The position numbers and the translations under genes were made by a program. A DNA stretch of 64,000 bases from Gracilariopsis chorda. Lineage: Eukaryota; Rhodophyta; Florideophyceae; Gracilariales; Gracilariaceae. The first letter of the stretch is position 1. Each line of letters opens with the position of its first letter. The stretch spans positions 464,820 to 528,819 of the forward strand of contig NBIV01000017.1 of assembly GCA_003194525.1 (NCBI GenBank), given 5' to 3'. The notes under the pieces were generated by a model. It ran no database searches, was not told where the DNA came from, and saw only the letters and a list, made by a program, of their open reading frames with translations. Positions 1-10,490 of the stretch are shown in pieces.

Positions 1-480
1 GGCAGGGACAAAGCTGAGCCCATAGGCAACGCTCGCCTACCAGGAGATACCTCTTTGCAATTTTTGACTTGTAGATGCGCGAAAACGGATGGCTATGACA
101 ATGATTGTCCTCTCATTATTCATTTGCGGGGAAGCGGCACAAGTAAGTTCACTTTGATCTTCAGGGGTTTGGTTTCAATTCACCTGGCACTGATCTGGCC
201 CGGACCCCTGCAACGTACCATTGCTGAGAGAGGAACGAGGAATGGAACCTTTCTCTTCAGCATAGCGGAAGATGCTGTCAGTAGCTCTTCCTCAAGTGGA
301 AACTGACGTGCCATCACGTGTTTTGTTGTTTCTCCATCGTACAGAGCCGAAAATCAAAAACTACGCAGAGCTCCGGATTACGGCCGAAGAGCACAAGAGT
401 GGTTCAGCTGAGCGATTCTTGAATCATGACGTACTACGTGCGCCGATATCTGTTCGGGGACTATCAAACAGGAAATCTAA
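1..480 (+). other. 5' flank / possible upstream coding of the EF-hand gene
   Basis: No complete gene is recognisable. An ATG-initiated 75-codon stretch (272-499, frame 2) and a stop-free stretch before it (55-306, no ATG start) lie directly upstream of the EF-hand reading frame but in other frames. Neither resembles a family I know. The downstream frame has a TAA at 478-480 and no early ATG, so this segment may hold a 5' exon or the 5' UTR. A splice acceptor could sit around 490-496, but no convincing donor-acceptor pair is visible. Confidence 0.3.
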
Positions 481-2016
481 CCTCGACCTGAGAGAGTGAC
501 TTGCAATACCGAAGGGATAAAGGATCAACCCCGCGAAGTCCTGCCCTCTTCTGACGTAAAATCTGCTTACTCAGCAGAAGCACGCTACAAAGAACTCTTT
601 GACGCCTTGGACCTCAATTCTTCAGGGTACATCACTGCCGCCAAGCTCTGCCATGTCACGACACGTCTAGGAATGAGCGGCGTAGATTGTGTTGTGGATG
701 AAATGACCACCGTCTATGACAGTGATGGAAATGGTCGCATCACGTTTCCTGAATTCGTCAAACTGATGAACGAACTGGGGGGCTGTTCTCCATCTTTTGG
801 CGCACAGAAACAGTACTCTCATATATCCAACAACTCCGGTCGTGCGGACGCATGTGTAGAATCCTGCATTTCTGCAAATGATGCGAAAGCCGCTGGAACT
901 GGAGTACTTTTCAATGAAGAAAACGACGAAGACCATTTTGTCATTCACATTGCCGATATGCCGCAGGCAGTGCAAGTTGTACTGAAATTGTTTGACTTCA
1001 ACTCCGACTCTGAGGTTACCATTTCTGATTTGGAACATGCGGGGAAGTTACTGGAAGCAGAACGGAACCCGCCTCGTAACCCAGATGACAACCGGTTCTT
1101 GCATCGGTCCAAGGGACGCCAGAAACGTGGGTTGGGGAGCCTCGTTTACAAAGCAAATCATATCGCACTAATCGTCAGTGACGTTGGGCGAAGCGCGGCT
1201 TTCTATTCAAATGTCCTCGGATTTCAGGAGATTCGTCGCCCGAACTTCGATCGTCACGGGGCTTGGTTCACAATGGGTAATCTTGAAGTGCACTTGATTA
1301 AGGGAACGCCGATAGTGCCAAGCGGAGATGATCTAATCGTCGGTCAAATTAGCATCGAGACCTTAGAAATTGAGAAGGTGCCAGAGATCTTGCGAAGGAT
1401 CCAAGTTCCATTCCAACAGAACGTCTCCGTACCGAAGGCTGCCGATGCTGGTCAAGGCACGAACGAGAGTAATACCAGTGATAAGATCGTCAAGCAGTAC
1501 TTCACTCGAGATCCGGACGGTTATTACATTGAGATATGAAACTGCGATATCCTAACTGCCTACTGTCTTAGGCCAAACAAAAACGACCCAAAGGGTAAGC
1601 GTCTGTCTGTGGAAAACGACGCTCCAGTGGTGGAGTTAGTGGAAAAGTGGGCCGACTTTGGTGAAGCTCGGAGATGAAAAAGGGCACAGATGATCCGTCG
1701 TGCCCGTAAGACAAACGTTAGCATTGATACATTGGCTCAAATCCTGGGATGTTCAAAGGCCGACAGAGCAGACTCTGAAAAACTGAACAACCTCTTGATT
1801 CAAAGAACAGTGTATGGAGATATATGTCAGAACGAGACCCCCGACCGTTTGGCAGACATTATCTTTCATTGTGGAAATGATATTCCTAGCGCGTCAGATT
1901 TGATGAAGCTAAGGGCTATTGCACATGGAACGCGTGTGCTGCAACCTCCGCCATTTTACGGAAACGGTACCGTGAAGATTATTCCACCATCATTCGAGAG
2001 AGCTGCTGAGCTCTGA
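481..2016 (+). CDS. EF-hand / glyoxalase (VOC) fusion protein, candidate selenoprotein
   Basis: One frame stays open from 481 to 2016 apart from TGA at 1537-1539 and TGA at 1675-1677. Numbered from the GTG at 496, residues 35-85 hold two EF-hand loops. The second (DSDGNGRITFPE) is canonical; the first is weak at its last position. A third, degenerate loop (DFNSDSEVTISD) lies near 176. A glyoxalase/VOC domain follows from about 217 (HIALIVSDVGRSAAFY, then EVHLI, then DPDGYYIEI). In plant VOC proteins this last motif continues as Cys-Asn-Cys-Asp; here TGA occupies the first Cys, followed by NCDIL. About 45 more codons follow, then a second TGA and 112 further codons. Known for the family: divalent-metal lyase or isomerase chemistry, often on glutathione adducts. 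Inferred: Ca2+-regulated enzyme with Sec. Alternatives: the protein ends at 1539, or the gene is a pseudogene. No ATG start is seen before residue 60, so an upstream exon is likely. Confidence 0.7.
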
Positions 2017-2484
2017 GACATCGAGACTGCCGAGTCTTCTGTATTAAGAGTACAGAACAGGCTTTGTACATTTAGAATTGATAGCTTTGTATCAAAACTT
2101 TCATGTATAACACCTCTACATGCAGCGTATTTGTTTGAAGAGATTTTACTACGGTAGCTGTCCTGGTCCTTTGCAACCTCTACACAACATGCCTCCTTTC
2201 TCATCACCGCCACACAAATCGTGCAGCGGGCAGCGACATTTTGTACATTGCCCGGTAACAGCAGGAGCGTCCTGGGAATGTACAACGTCCTTGCAAAAAA
2301 TTAAACAGTCGGCTCCAGCCCCACAAACAAGTTCCGCAGGGTGCTTCGCGTCTTGGCTAGGCTAAGATTCCAAAATTCGACCGTCCCCATCTTCTTCCGG
2401 CTCTGCATTAGCCTGCGCTGGCTCTTCAGTTACTGGAAATTGTTTTCCACTTCATCAGTCTGTCCAAAATCAGAAACAGTAGTC
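2017..2484 (+). other. 3' flank of the EF-hand/glyoxalase gene
   Basis: This presumed 3' UTR has no ORF of note. A perfect 6-bp stem (CATGTA/TACATG) with a 9-nt loop sits at 2102-2122. I could not recognise a canonical SECIS core (ATGA, apical AA, GA). The Helitron A remnant begins at about 2485. Confidence 0.35.
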
Positions 2485-2489
2485 AGTGT

Positions 2490-4180
2490 AGAGTGCTCTT
2501 CGGTACCTGTTCCTTCTACCAAGCGCGGTACTTGAGACTGTACTCGCTACAGGGCATTTGGATCCGCAACGAGCGTTCTCATCATGGTTGGCCTGCCACC
2601 AGGAACATCTTCAAGGAGAGGGCCGGCACCCATATGAAGAGCAATGACTGTGGCACTTCGGGTTCCTTCGTATCCACGTACGACTACTCCCTCTTCTGCT
2701 GCCTGTATGCTGATATCGACGGTGGTCTCTGCATTTTGTTGTTGTTTTTGCGTGCTAAGCATTGATCGATACCGCTCGCGCATCACGTCTGGCTTAGGCT
2801 GAATCATATCGTACAACTTGGGCACGATGTCTCGTATGTTGATGTCTTGAATGAACGCACGCAAATTGGCACGCGCCTAGTGAGAGGGATTCAAGGAATG
2901 CGGACCAGTACCCCACAGAAAGCTGTAGCGCGTGTTGTTCTGCGTGGGCAGAGCGAGAGCTGCCTTGCCCTCAAGTCTGAGAAAGGAGGGACCGCCTCCT
3001 TTCACATACAACATGTCCATGAACGCTTGCGTTGTGCAAAGAGCGTATTCACGTTGAGGAAATGGCTGTGAATAGCTCTCAGGCTATAAAGACTGCACTG
3101 CGAACCAACTCACTGCCACGCTTTCTGCAGCACGTGACGCCCCATCCTGACATTCTTTTCATTCCACAGCACACTCCAGTGACCTCTGTGGCAAGCAAAA
3201 CACAACCGCAATACTTGCAGCTATGAATTTGCAATGTCCAGTCCGCGTACGGGCAGGAGGAGAGCGTTTGTGAGTGTTCGCCGCATCTTCAGCATTGCCT
3301 TTGACCTGCAGTGGGAAGCGTCTCAAACTCTGGCACGCTTGCACGGATGGCCGCATCATTCCTGGCCTGAGCTGCTACGGAATCCCATGCATAGTACACG
3401 CGATAGAGTCCTCGATCAGGACGTAAAGCACAGTGCATGACCGTCGTATCAAGCTGTTGTTGTGGCTGTTGCTGCGGCTGGTGTGAGGGAGCCATTGTGA
3501 TCTCATCCGCTTCCACTTCCATCGGAATGGCCATGTGTTGTTCTTCCTGTTCAGCTTGTGACAGCGAAGGCAGCGGCGGCGGGTGTGAGGGAGCCAGGGT
3601 GATCTCATCCTCGTCCACTTCCATTGGGACCGGCATCTGTTCTTCCTCTTGTTCAGCTTGTGTGAAAGCAGGCTGCTGTGGCGGCGGTGGCTGTGAGGGA
3701 GCAGGGATGATCTTATCCTCTTCCACTTCCATCGCAACGGGCATCTGTTTTGCAGGCATCGGTGTGAGAGGGGGAGGCATCGGAGGCGGTGGAATGAGAC
3801 TTGGAAGGCCTCTCACAAACTCCAGAAATCCAGGAATCGGGCACGAATTTGGTAGATCTGTACCAACAGACCCACTGGCTCCAGCGGCGCTTGTGCTAAC
3901 TGCAGCTGCAACTGAAGTAGGTGCAGGAGTAATTTCGTCTTCTTCAACCGCTGGAACAATAGGTACTTAAACGTGCGCTCAGCTCTCATTTACTCCCAAC
4001 TCATCTGGAGCTGGAGGAGCTGGTGATACTGGGTGTCTTCCAGCTCCTGCCCGTGCTCCACCACTGTCGACGCGACGACCACCAGCGTTTTGCCTTGCAC
4101 CGCCTGCGTTCTACTTGGCACCTCCAGAATTGTCTCTGGCACCTCTTGAGTTAGATCGGACGCCAACAGAGTTCATACAT
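2490..4180 (-). pseudogene. Helitron N-terminal ORF remnant
   Basis: Broken relative of the 634-aa protein at 54383-56287. Pieces seen on the minus strand are 3289-3816 (175 codons: the proline/acidic repeats around the motif PMEVEEDEI, up to the start of the zinc-knuckle region) and 2547-2864 (the part containing FIQDINIRDIVPKLYD). They lie in different frames and are separated by stops. The opposite-strand ORF at 3437-3970 is a low-complexity shadow. Confidence 0.75.
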
Positions 4181-4199
4181 CGCCCTCCTCTCGTCATTT

Positions 4200-4920
4200 C
4201 AATTTACCAAGAAAAGAAAAAAACAATTCTATGTTTTTAAACCGTTAAATAATTTGCCAGAGTTCCAGAATAATTCTCAATAAAACACAAAATTGAAAGT
4301 GAAAAACTGGTTGCAGTTTGTTGCGTTGCACCCACCAAGCCTAGTCGCATGAGCAATTAAAAAAATTGCTGCAAGACTTATATTTACCGGATGCAGTCAT
4401 GCGCAGCACAGGGACTCTCGATACACTCCTGTTGGATTATCACGGGCGGAGTGTACCTAGCCGGTTTTCAAGCCGTTTGATGTCTAACCCGCGTCGGGTT
4501 GTAAGGATTGGTCTGCCTTTACTCACACACCGAAGTGTGCTTTCCGGCCCCAAGAGGTACGACACGGCGGCCGCCCCGGACCCTGCACAGCAAGCTGGTA
4601 TTAGGTCCGGGAAACTCTCAGCCTTCCTGATCGCCGCCAAACGACCAGTATACCAAAGAGGAGCACCTGAACTTTCCCAGATCTGTGGTACTTAGTCGGT
4701 TACTCTTGTGGCGACCTGCACACGAGCTCGGCCTTGCCTAGGTCCCAGGCCAGCAAACAGTGCCCAATATAGCAAAAGGTTACGACACTGCGCTATTGGC
4801 CAAGCTTGAATGGGATGCAAAATAGTGGTTAGGGTCAGCAAGCGAGATGCATTTGGCACTGCGCCAGTGCAGTATATACGTCTGTTGCAGGCATGTCTGC
4901 AATGAAACTTCAGTATACAC
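4200..4920 (-). other. Helitron A non-coding leader
   Basis: No gene. This stretch aligns base for base with 56380-57090 of Helitron B, including the segment at 4560-4580 with a GC-rich GCGGCCGC core. It is element leader sequence. Confidence 0.7.
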
Positions 4921-5036
4921 TGCACTTTCGCAGTGCAATTTGCCACATGTCGGAAGACACTGTACTGGCGCAGTGCAATTTGACACGTGTCGGAATACAC
5001 TGCACTGGCGCAGTGCAATTTGCCACGTGTCGAAAG
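4921..5036 (-). repeat. 40-bp iteron-like tandem repeat, 2.9 copies
   Basis: Units begin at 4921, 4961 and 5001. Each has the core TGCACTGGCGCAGTGCA (7-bp inverted arms, GCG spacer; changed by one or a few bases in the first two units) followed by ATTTGCCACGTGTCGGAA. The same unit occurs twice in Helitron B. Position just inside the 5' end and the palindromic core are consistent with a protein-binding array (inference). Confidence 0.85.
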
Positions 5037-5183
5037 GAACCGCCGGGTTTTGCTGCTGAGTGGCTGGCACTACAATTTGATTGTATTGCAAGCGATTCGG
5101 CAGTCATTGCACAGTCAACATGCAGCAGCAGCTAATTAACTGAACGCTTTGCTGCTGCTGCTGTTGAATATTTTTAAGGGTAG

Positions 5184-5259
5184 GGAGGCGTTGCGCCAAA
5201 TGGGCGTTTTGCATGCACAAACGGGGCCGTGCAAAACGATTTTGTGGCGCAACGCCTCC
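5184..5259. repeat. Helitron subterminal hairpin, copy A
   Basis: Perfect 15-bp inverted arms GGAGGCGTTGCGCCA (5184-5198) and its complement (5245-5259) enclose a 46-nt loop containing GCATGC. A CTG/CAG run lies beside it. The same structure recurs in every Helitron end of this lineage in the window. Confidence 0.85.
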
Positions 5260-5459
5260 ATTCAGTCAAGAACACCCCCCTCATACGTGGATAAATACTT
5301 ACAGTGGAGAGATTTAGTTTGCAGAATTCTCTAGCGAAGACTTCACGAAAAATGCCGAATAGTGCTTCGTTACGGAAAGTGCACCAGTAAAGCTAGGAGT
5401 ACCACGTGTAATGCATTTCACGAATTTCAGGGTAAAGAGCTAACCTTACATGCACCGCC

Positions 5460-6359
5460 GTGTGCACCATACGGTCCAGTAACCACAACGCAGCCACGCC
5501 TAGCAGCCGCGACGCCGCAACGATTGCAGAAGTTTGTGACGTCTAAGCTGTGCCTCTCGGCCTCAGAAAGAAGCCACGTTACACAGCGGCGGAAGACCTT
5601 GTCATTGCGCGCGAGGTTGCAGCTGCTAGGGGGCATACGCCTCCGTATGGCGATGCGAGGAGGCGGTTTGAAGAGGCAGACACAGAAGTCCACACAAACT
5701 CTGCTTTTGCTGGTGACTCTATAGAGTGAAAGCCACATCAAGGCCGCTAGAAGCGTATGCAAGAGCAATACTGCAAGCTTGACGATGGTAATCAGTGGCT
5801 GTCAGGCGTGGGGGAAAGGAAGATAGGGGAGCTTGCGGATATGGTCATGACAATGCGGGAGGCAAAAGACGATAATGAATCACAAGAAAAGGCACTGAAA
5901 ACGGCTGAGCGCAAGAAGGAAGAAGATAAGATATGCATAAGTGCTGCTCTAGTGTCTACCACTAGAAAGCGTAAGACTGTGAGTGATGCGGGAAGCAGCG
6001 CTTCGTCAGTAAATATGGATGCTTTGGACGCTGAAAAGGACAAGGGGAGTAAAAGCGCGAAGAGAATCAAGAATGGCAGTCGAGGTCCGCCAGTTGTTGC
6101 GAATGAGATGGATCGCTTCGGCTCTCACCTGAAAGAGGCTGATCTTGCTCGCGTAGACCTTCAACGCGAACGCTTGGCCTCTGAGAAGAAATGCGCGATT
6201 GCCGACCATATCAAGTGCGAGAAGGAGCACGAGGATGGTAAAGAAGAGCGCCACTTAGAGCGAGAAGAGCGACGCAAGGAGCGTCTCGAGCATAGTAAGC
6301 TCGAGTTGGAGAAGCATAAAGCGCTATTGGAGCTACTGTCTCAGCAGAAGCAAAAGTAG
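5460..6359 (+). pseudogene. Myb/SANT-like protein of a Harbinger-type element (decayed)
   Basis: Frame 3 reads through TAA 5544-5546, TGA 5727-5729 and TAG 5748-5750. Between them lies KKPRYTAAEDLVIAREV, typical of a Myb/SANT-like first helix. The TGA and TAG fall where conserved Trp residues would be (SIE-x-KP and GR-x-KRMQEQY). The intact tail from ATG 5757 encodes 200 aa: a Lys/Arg-rich segment near residue 105, then a strongly charged coiled coil (about 120-200) ending in QQKQK. Harbinger elements usually carry a Myb-like partner next to the transposase, and the transposase remnant is convergent just downstream. The 200-aa tail could be mistaken for an intact gene. Confidence 0.6.
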
Positions 6360-6588
6360 CCTTTTTGCTCTCCATCGACCTTTTTGGAGTAACAACTGGC
6401 ATTCTTTGCCATCAAAATAGCGCTAGCTTCTCGTCGTGAAGAGCTCCCTGTGGGTCTGCGAAAAAGTCCGCTCGCTTCGTGCCTTCGGTATTATCGAGAC
6501 GCGGACTTTTTCCTCGCTCCTCAGGACTCTCCGCGAGCTATTCTTTATGCGATACATACTCCTCAGGAGAGGAAGGGGGCACACAAAA

Positions 6589-8300
6589 CTACTTCGATAT
6601 CTGTTTGGGATAGCAACAGTTGCGGAAGTTCGACAACAGCATCGATGCTGTGTATAGCATACCGATAGGCAATTCCAAAACCTTCACCTTGCGCTTGAAA
6701 TCCACTGTAGCCAAGTACATTTTGAGCTCTTTGAAGACCCACTCTAGGCTGATACGCACGCCTGACATAGCGCAGTTGAAAGCTTTCCATGCTGGTGATA
6801 GGGTTGCACCTTGAAAGGGCACCACCAAAAACCACCTTGCGTTCTAACCCGAGTCTCCGTATATACATTACGATACGTCTTGATGCTACAGCACTTGTGG
6901 CAATTCGTCGTCTAGTCTGGAGCGAATGTATAATTTCCAGTCGTGTTTACGCCCTTCGAGTGGGCCATGTAGGTGCATGATAATCCCATCAAGAGTATTG
7001 AAGTGCAACCGCTTGCAATGGCACTTAATCGCCGTTTCGCGTATTCCGGGTTGTTGCTCATTTATGAGTAGAGGGTATACTTGTGCCGACGGATCGGATC
7101 GTGCACGTGGCAACAGCTTGGCCGTATGCGCCGTAACAACGGAATCTGCGCGTGTTACACAGGTACACCACAGTAGTGTATAGCGGGCTAGATCCAACTT
7201 GTTTAGTTATTTAGCTATTAAAATGGGTAGTCTACTGTGCTTAGTGCAGCGGCGGCCGCCGCTGCACCTCAGTAAACTTCCCCAACAAGGGTGTTCTACT
7301 CCAAGAACTTGGCTCTGAGTGCTCTCGCCTTCGGTGGTCCTAAACTCCATTGCGGAGAGGTATCCCGTTGCACGCGGCTCGCTCAACCCCCTTGCTCGCC
7401 TAAGACAGCCTGTAGTTGGGATATTATTACCCACTGTTGTGGTTTTCGCCCGTGTATATGGTTTGTCCGGCCTTGCCGCTTCGTGCCCGAGTCCCTCTCG
7501 TGACTCGCACCCCTACTCCATTCTCTCCCCTTTTCCCTTTCCTTTTCCTTTTTTTCCCCTTTTTGGGCAGCTCCCACTGTCGTGGCTCATACAGAATTAC
7601 CGTCGTGTGTGCGCCACCATGTGGGCATCTGCCTCCTTTGGAGCGATACCGAAAACCGGCTTCTAATTAACTTTCTACGCTCGTCGGTACGGGTGACCCA
7701 GATTTACAACCGGCTTCGCCGTTTTATCCCTGGAAGGGCTCTTACACTGGGTTAATATCGTGAGAGGAAGATCCCGAACATCTTCGGAGTGTTTTCCTGC
7801 TTGCGGGTATTGCACTACAAGTATTCACGGCTTGGTATTTAAGCGCATGCTTGCGCTTATGTCCATTGTAGACGGCACGCTGCACAAGGTTGCCCTTTGG
7901 CCGTACTATGCCAAGCACAGTCCCGTCTATAAAACCGACGCAGTTTTCTAACGTAATGGACCTTCTATTTATCGCATTAGCGTATGGAGAAAGTCTTCCA
8001 CTGAGAAATTTGGCGCTGATGGGGCTGGTGAGCAAATGCTTTCTTGCATCAAGCAGTAGCTCTATCGTTTCCCAAAAGATCTCGGAGAGCTGTGACGCGT
8101 GCTTGCCAAAGAGCTCTTCCAAGTCTACTCAACGCGCTGGAGTAGCAAGTCGACGACGTGCGACGCGAGTGGCTAGAACAGGTGTGAGCCGTAGCGATTA
8201 TGGGTAGTTGAAGTCTTGATAGAGGGCCAAGCCATAACAGGAACGAGCTTAGTAAAATCCTCTTTACAAAAACGAAATTGGGTTGGACAATCTAAGTCGC
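6589..8300 (-). pseudogene. PIF/Harbinger-like DDE transposase, split by a solo LTR
   Basis: The pieces read in order on the minus strand. First comes VDLEELFGKHASQLSEIFWE (from 8122, after a stop where Trp is expected). Then come VGFIDGT with the first catalytic Asp (about 7920), LEGRKHDWKLY with the second Asp (about 6945), and SGVRISLEWVFKEL with the catalytic Glu (about 6750), ending LLSNFRNC...YPKQIS. This order matches the DDE_4/Harbinger family. The gene is interrupted at 6999-7819 by a solo LTR and shifts frame between 6828 and 6890. It is not functional. Confidence 0.8.
6999..7819 (+). mobile_element. Solo LTR of the Ty3-1/Ty3-3 family
   Basis: An 821-bp unit begins TGAAGTGCAACC and ends TTGCACTACA, as the LTRs of Ty3-1 and Ty3-3 do. 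It carries the shared segment CAGTAAACTTCCCCAACA and a pyrimidine-rich stretch (7510-7570). AGTAT duplicates flank it exactly (6994-6998 and 7820-7824). Without the LTR and one duplicate, the transposase frame on the other strand is continuous. This proves insertion followed by LTR-LTR recombination. Confidence 0.93.
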
Positions 8301-9650
8301 TAAGCGAATTGAAGTTAAATGTAAATTAAGTGAAACATACACGGTTGCGAAGGCAGTGTTGGTTGGTGTAGTTATCGCAATGGCTCTTGTAGTATTGCGG
8401 AAGCAACAATAACGCGTGGTCAGAGGAAAAGGCAGAGGCTTTGTGCACATTACGTTTTTAAACGATAGCCTGTAAAGCGCAAGTAGAAATGAGGGATCTA
8501 GTTGCAAATGAACTAAGCTGTGGTCTTTTTGGCGATGACCAGACATGGTGGCTGCTCCCAGAGTCCCCGAGCATGAAAGATGCTGAGGCCTTCCTTCGTA
8601 GTACTCAAGAGTCAACTTCTGCTTGCTTGCGTAAACCCCCGACAACAGAATTCTGTATCAATTTTAGTTTACACGTGAGCATGCAAAGTTGCGGGAATTC
8701 TGTGAGTGGCTCGCAGAATTCCGCGCAGGCGTCAGCTCTGTAATAATGACTGGTCTCTTTAGTAGCACGTTGTACTATAAATGTGTACAGAAATATGCAA
8801 TGGTCTGGTGGCCTGCGCAGAATCTGAGTACTCATTGAAGAGAATGATTCAAAATAATTGCACTTTTACGAATTTTAAATTTGCTGGATATGCTACCTAT
8901 GTCACGTTTCAGCAAAAATTCAGGCCTTCTAGGAAAAGTTTAGTGGCAAACATAACCTCTATGGTTTCAATACTAGACGTTTCTGTTCTACGGAAAAAAA
9001 GCAATTGGATGCTCACAGCACTATGCTCGATTATTTTCATATATATATATATATTTCCCGATATTGATTTTCATTCGAGGAGCTTAGAACCAAAGAGAAA
9101 ACATTTAGACACTATTTTTCTATCTGAAAAATATTCAAATGGATGTGAAGTAACTTTGGACAAAAACTATCAAAAGGGTATGAAACACGAATGACATATT
9201 CACCCAAACACAAAGCCTAGACTCGGTTCATTGGCAAAAGCTTAAGAACAAAATAATGCAAGAATTGCAAGTGATCTTATAATAATCGAAAATGGTTTTA
9301 GTGGACTTTGTAGTTGATGGCGCACTCGGTCCAACAAGCATCTTTGGGATGAGAAGTTTTATGAAGATATTTCTGCCTTCTGTTAGGCAATGAAGAACGC
9401 ATATATTGTTTGAAATCCGTAAAGGGCTGATGATCTGGATGGTTATAATTGATACTAAAATGCTCTACGTGCAATTGGTTAAGAAATGAGACAGAATCAA
9501 AGAATGAACCAAAGAAACATATAGAATAAACTCAGCTCCATGTAAATGCTAATTTTCGATTTGCTGCTTCGGAAAATGAATCTGTAAACCCAAACAATAA
9601 CTACAACATCATTACATTAGAAGAAATGATTTGAGCTGTTGTATTTGTCG
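8300..9650. other. Gene-free, AT-rich interval
   Basis: I see no gene. From about 8830 the composition becomes strongly AT-rich, with a short TA run at 9042-9052. A 137-codon ORF at 8781-9194 has no recognisable features and could be chance or an old AT-rich insertion. Confidence 0.4.
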
Positions 9651-10490
9651 TGCAAAACCGCGCGAGCGGAGATGACCATTAAAAGTGTCCGAATACTTTC
9701 CTCTGGAAAGTTAGACTCGGCGATAGAGCGCTCTGATACGATCGGCACTAGCCACTAGTAACTCCACGGGATCCTTTCTCGACTTGGACACAGAGCGGGA
9801 AGGCAATATAAGGTATCCGTGTTCACGAACGGTATGTCCCGAAAGAAGAAAAGGGAGCCAGAAGCCGTACATAGACGGTACTGACCCTGACGTAAAGTGG
9901 GAAAAGAAAGCAGAAAGCAAGCTGGACCTTCGGCTCTGGTGCGATAACGACCTCTAAGATAGGGCAGAGAAGAAACCGTTCAACAGACAACAGAAATAAA
10001 GAACAAGAATTAACACCGTTGGCGCGTGCTCGCTTTTCAGTGAGTCAGGGGCAACTAAGCCGGATGCAACGCGGATATTCCCAAGGGTTTCGCCGATGCG
10101 CGTGGCCGAACTAAGGTAGAGCTAGACGTGCCTTCCTTTTCTTCCCGACGACGGCTGTGAGGCCGCCGTCTAAGGGGGATCATGGCTAGACTCTAGTATA
10201 GGAAATAAACTAAAACAATTATTCTGGCACACAAGTCCGTCCAAGCCCTTAACTTATGTGCGACCTCCCACCTCAGGAGATCATCTGCGTAGGTGGTAAC
10301 TCACATGACACTTCTTTCACTACGTCCACACTCCCAACGGAGCCAACAATCATTCACGTACGACTTCCCATTCCGATAACCAACGGTCTTTGGGATAACC
10401 CTCACGTCGCATCCAGGGACTCTTACTAATGCATCTGAATCACATCCGATTGTTCGGTACCACCTCAGTATATGTCGAGTCCTTCCCTCG
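9651..10490 (-). mobile_element. LTR of a second family, copy 1
   Basis: About 840 bp similar along its length to 31373-32230. Both start TGCAWAACCGCGCGAGCG on the plus strand and share motifs such as GACTCGGC, GGACCTTCGG and TCAGGAGATCATC. Homology ends near CCTTCCCTCG. The chromodomain remnant at 11438-11875 (minus) suggests this is the 3' LTR of a minus-strand Ty3 element. No target duplication was found. Confidence 0.65.

Larger units (their letters stand above)
2485..5322 (-). mobile_element. Helitron A, 5' half only
   Basis: This minus-strand segment matches Helitron B (about 54690-57460) through the N-terminal ORF, the 5' leader, the 40-bp repeats and the terminal hairpin. The 5' end on the minus strand reads TCTCTCC at about 5322, with host A before it, as expected for the TC end and A^T target of Helitrons. 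The copy stops near 2485, inside the N-terminal ORF, so Rep, helicase and 3' end are missing. It lacks the extra short terminal repeat that precedes Helitrons B and C. Confidence 0.8.

Noticed and set aside
1876-2122. SECIS-like hairpins
   Set aside because: ATGA...TGAT around 1877 lies inside the open frame and lacks the apical AA. The hairpin at 2102-2122 has a 6-bp stem and no GA quartet. Neither meets the core pattern.
3437-3970. Cys/Gly/Ser-rich 177-aa ORF on the plus strand
   Set aside because: Antisense shadow of the proline/acidic repeats of the Helitron N-terminal ORF.
8781-9194. 137-codon AT-rich ORF
   Set aside because: No recognisable motif; low-complexity Ile/Tyr run over a TA repeat.
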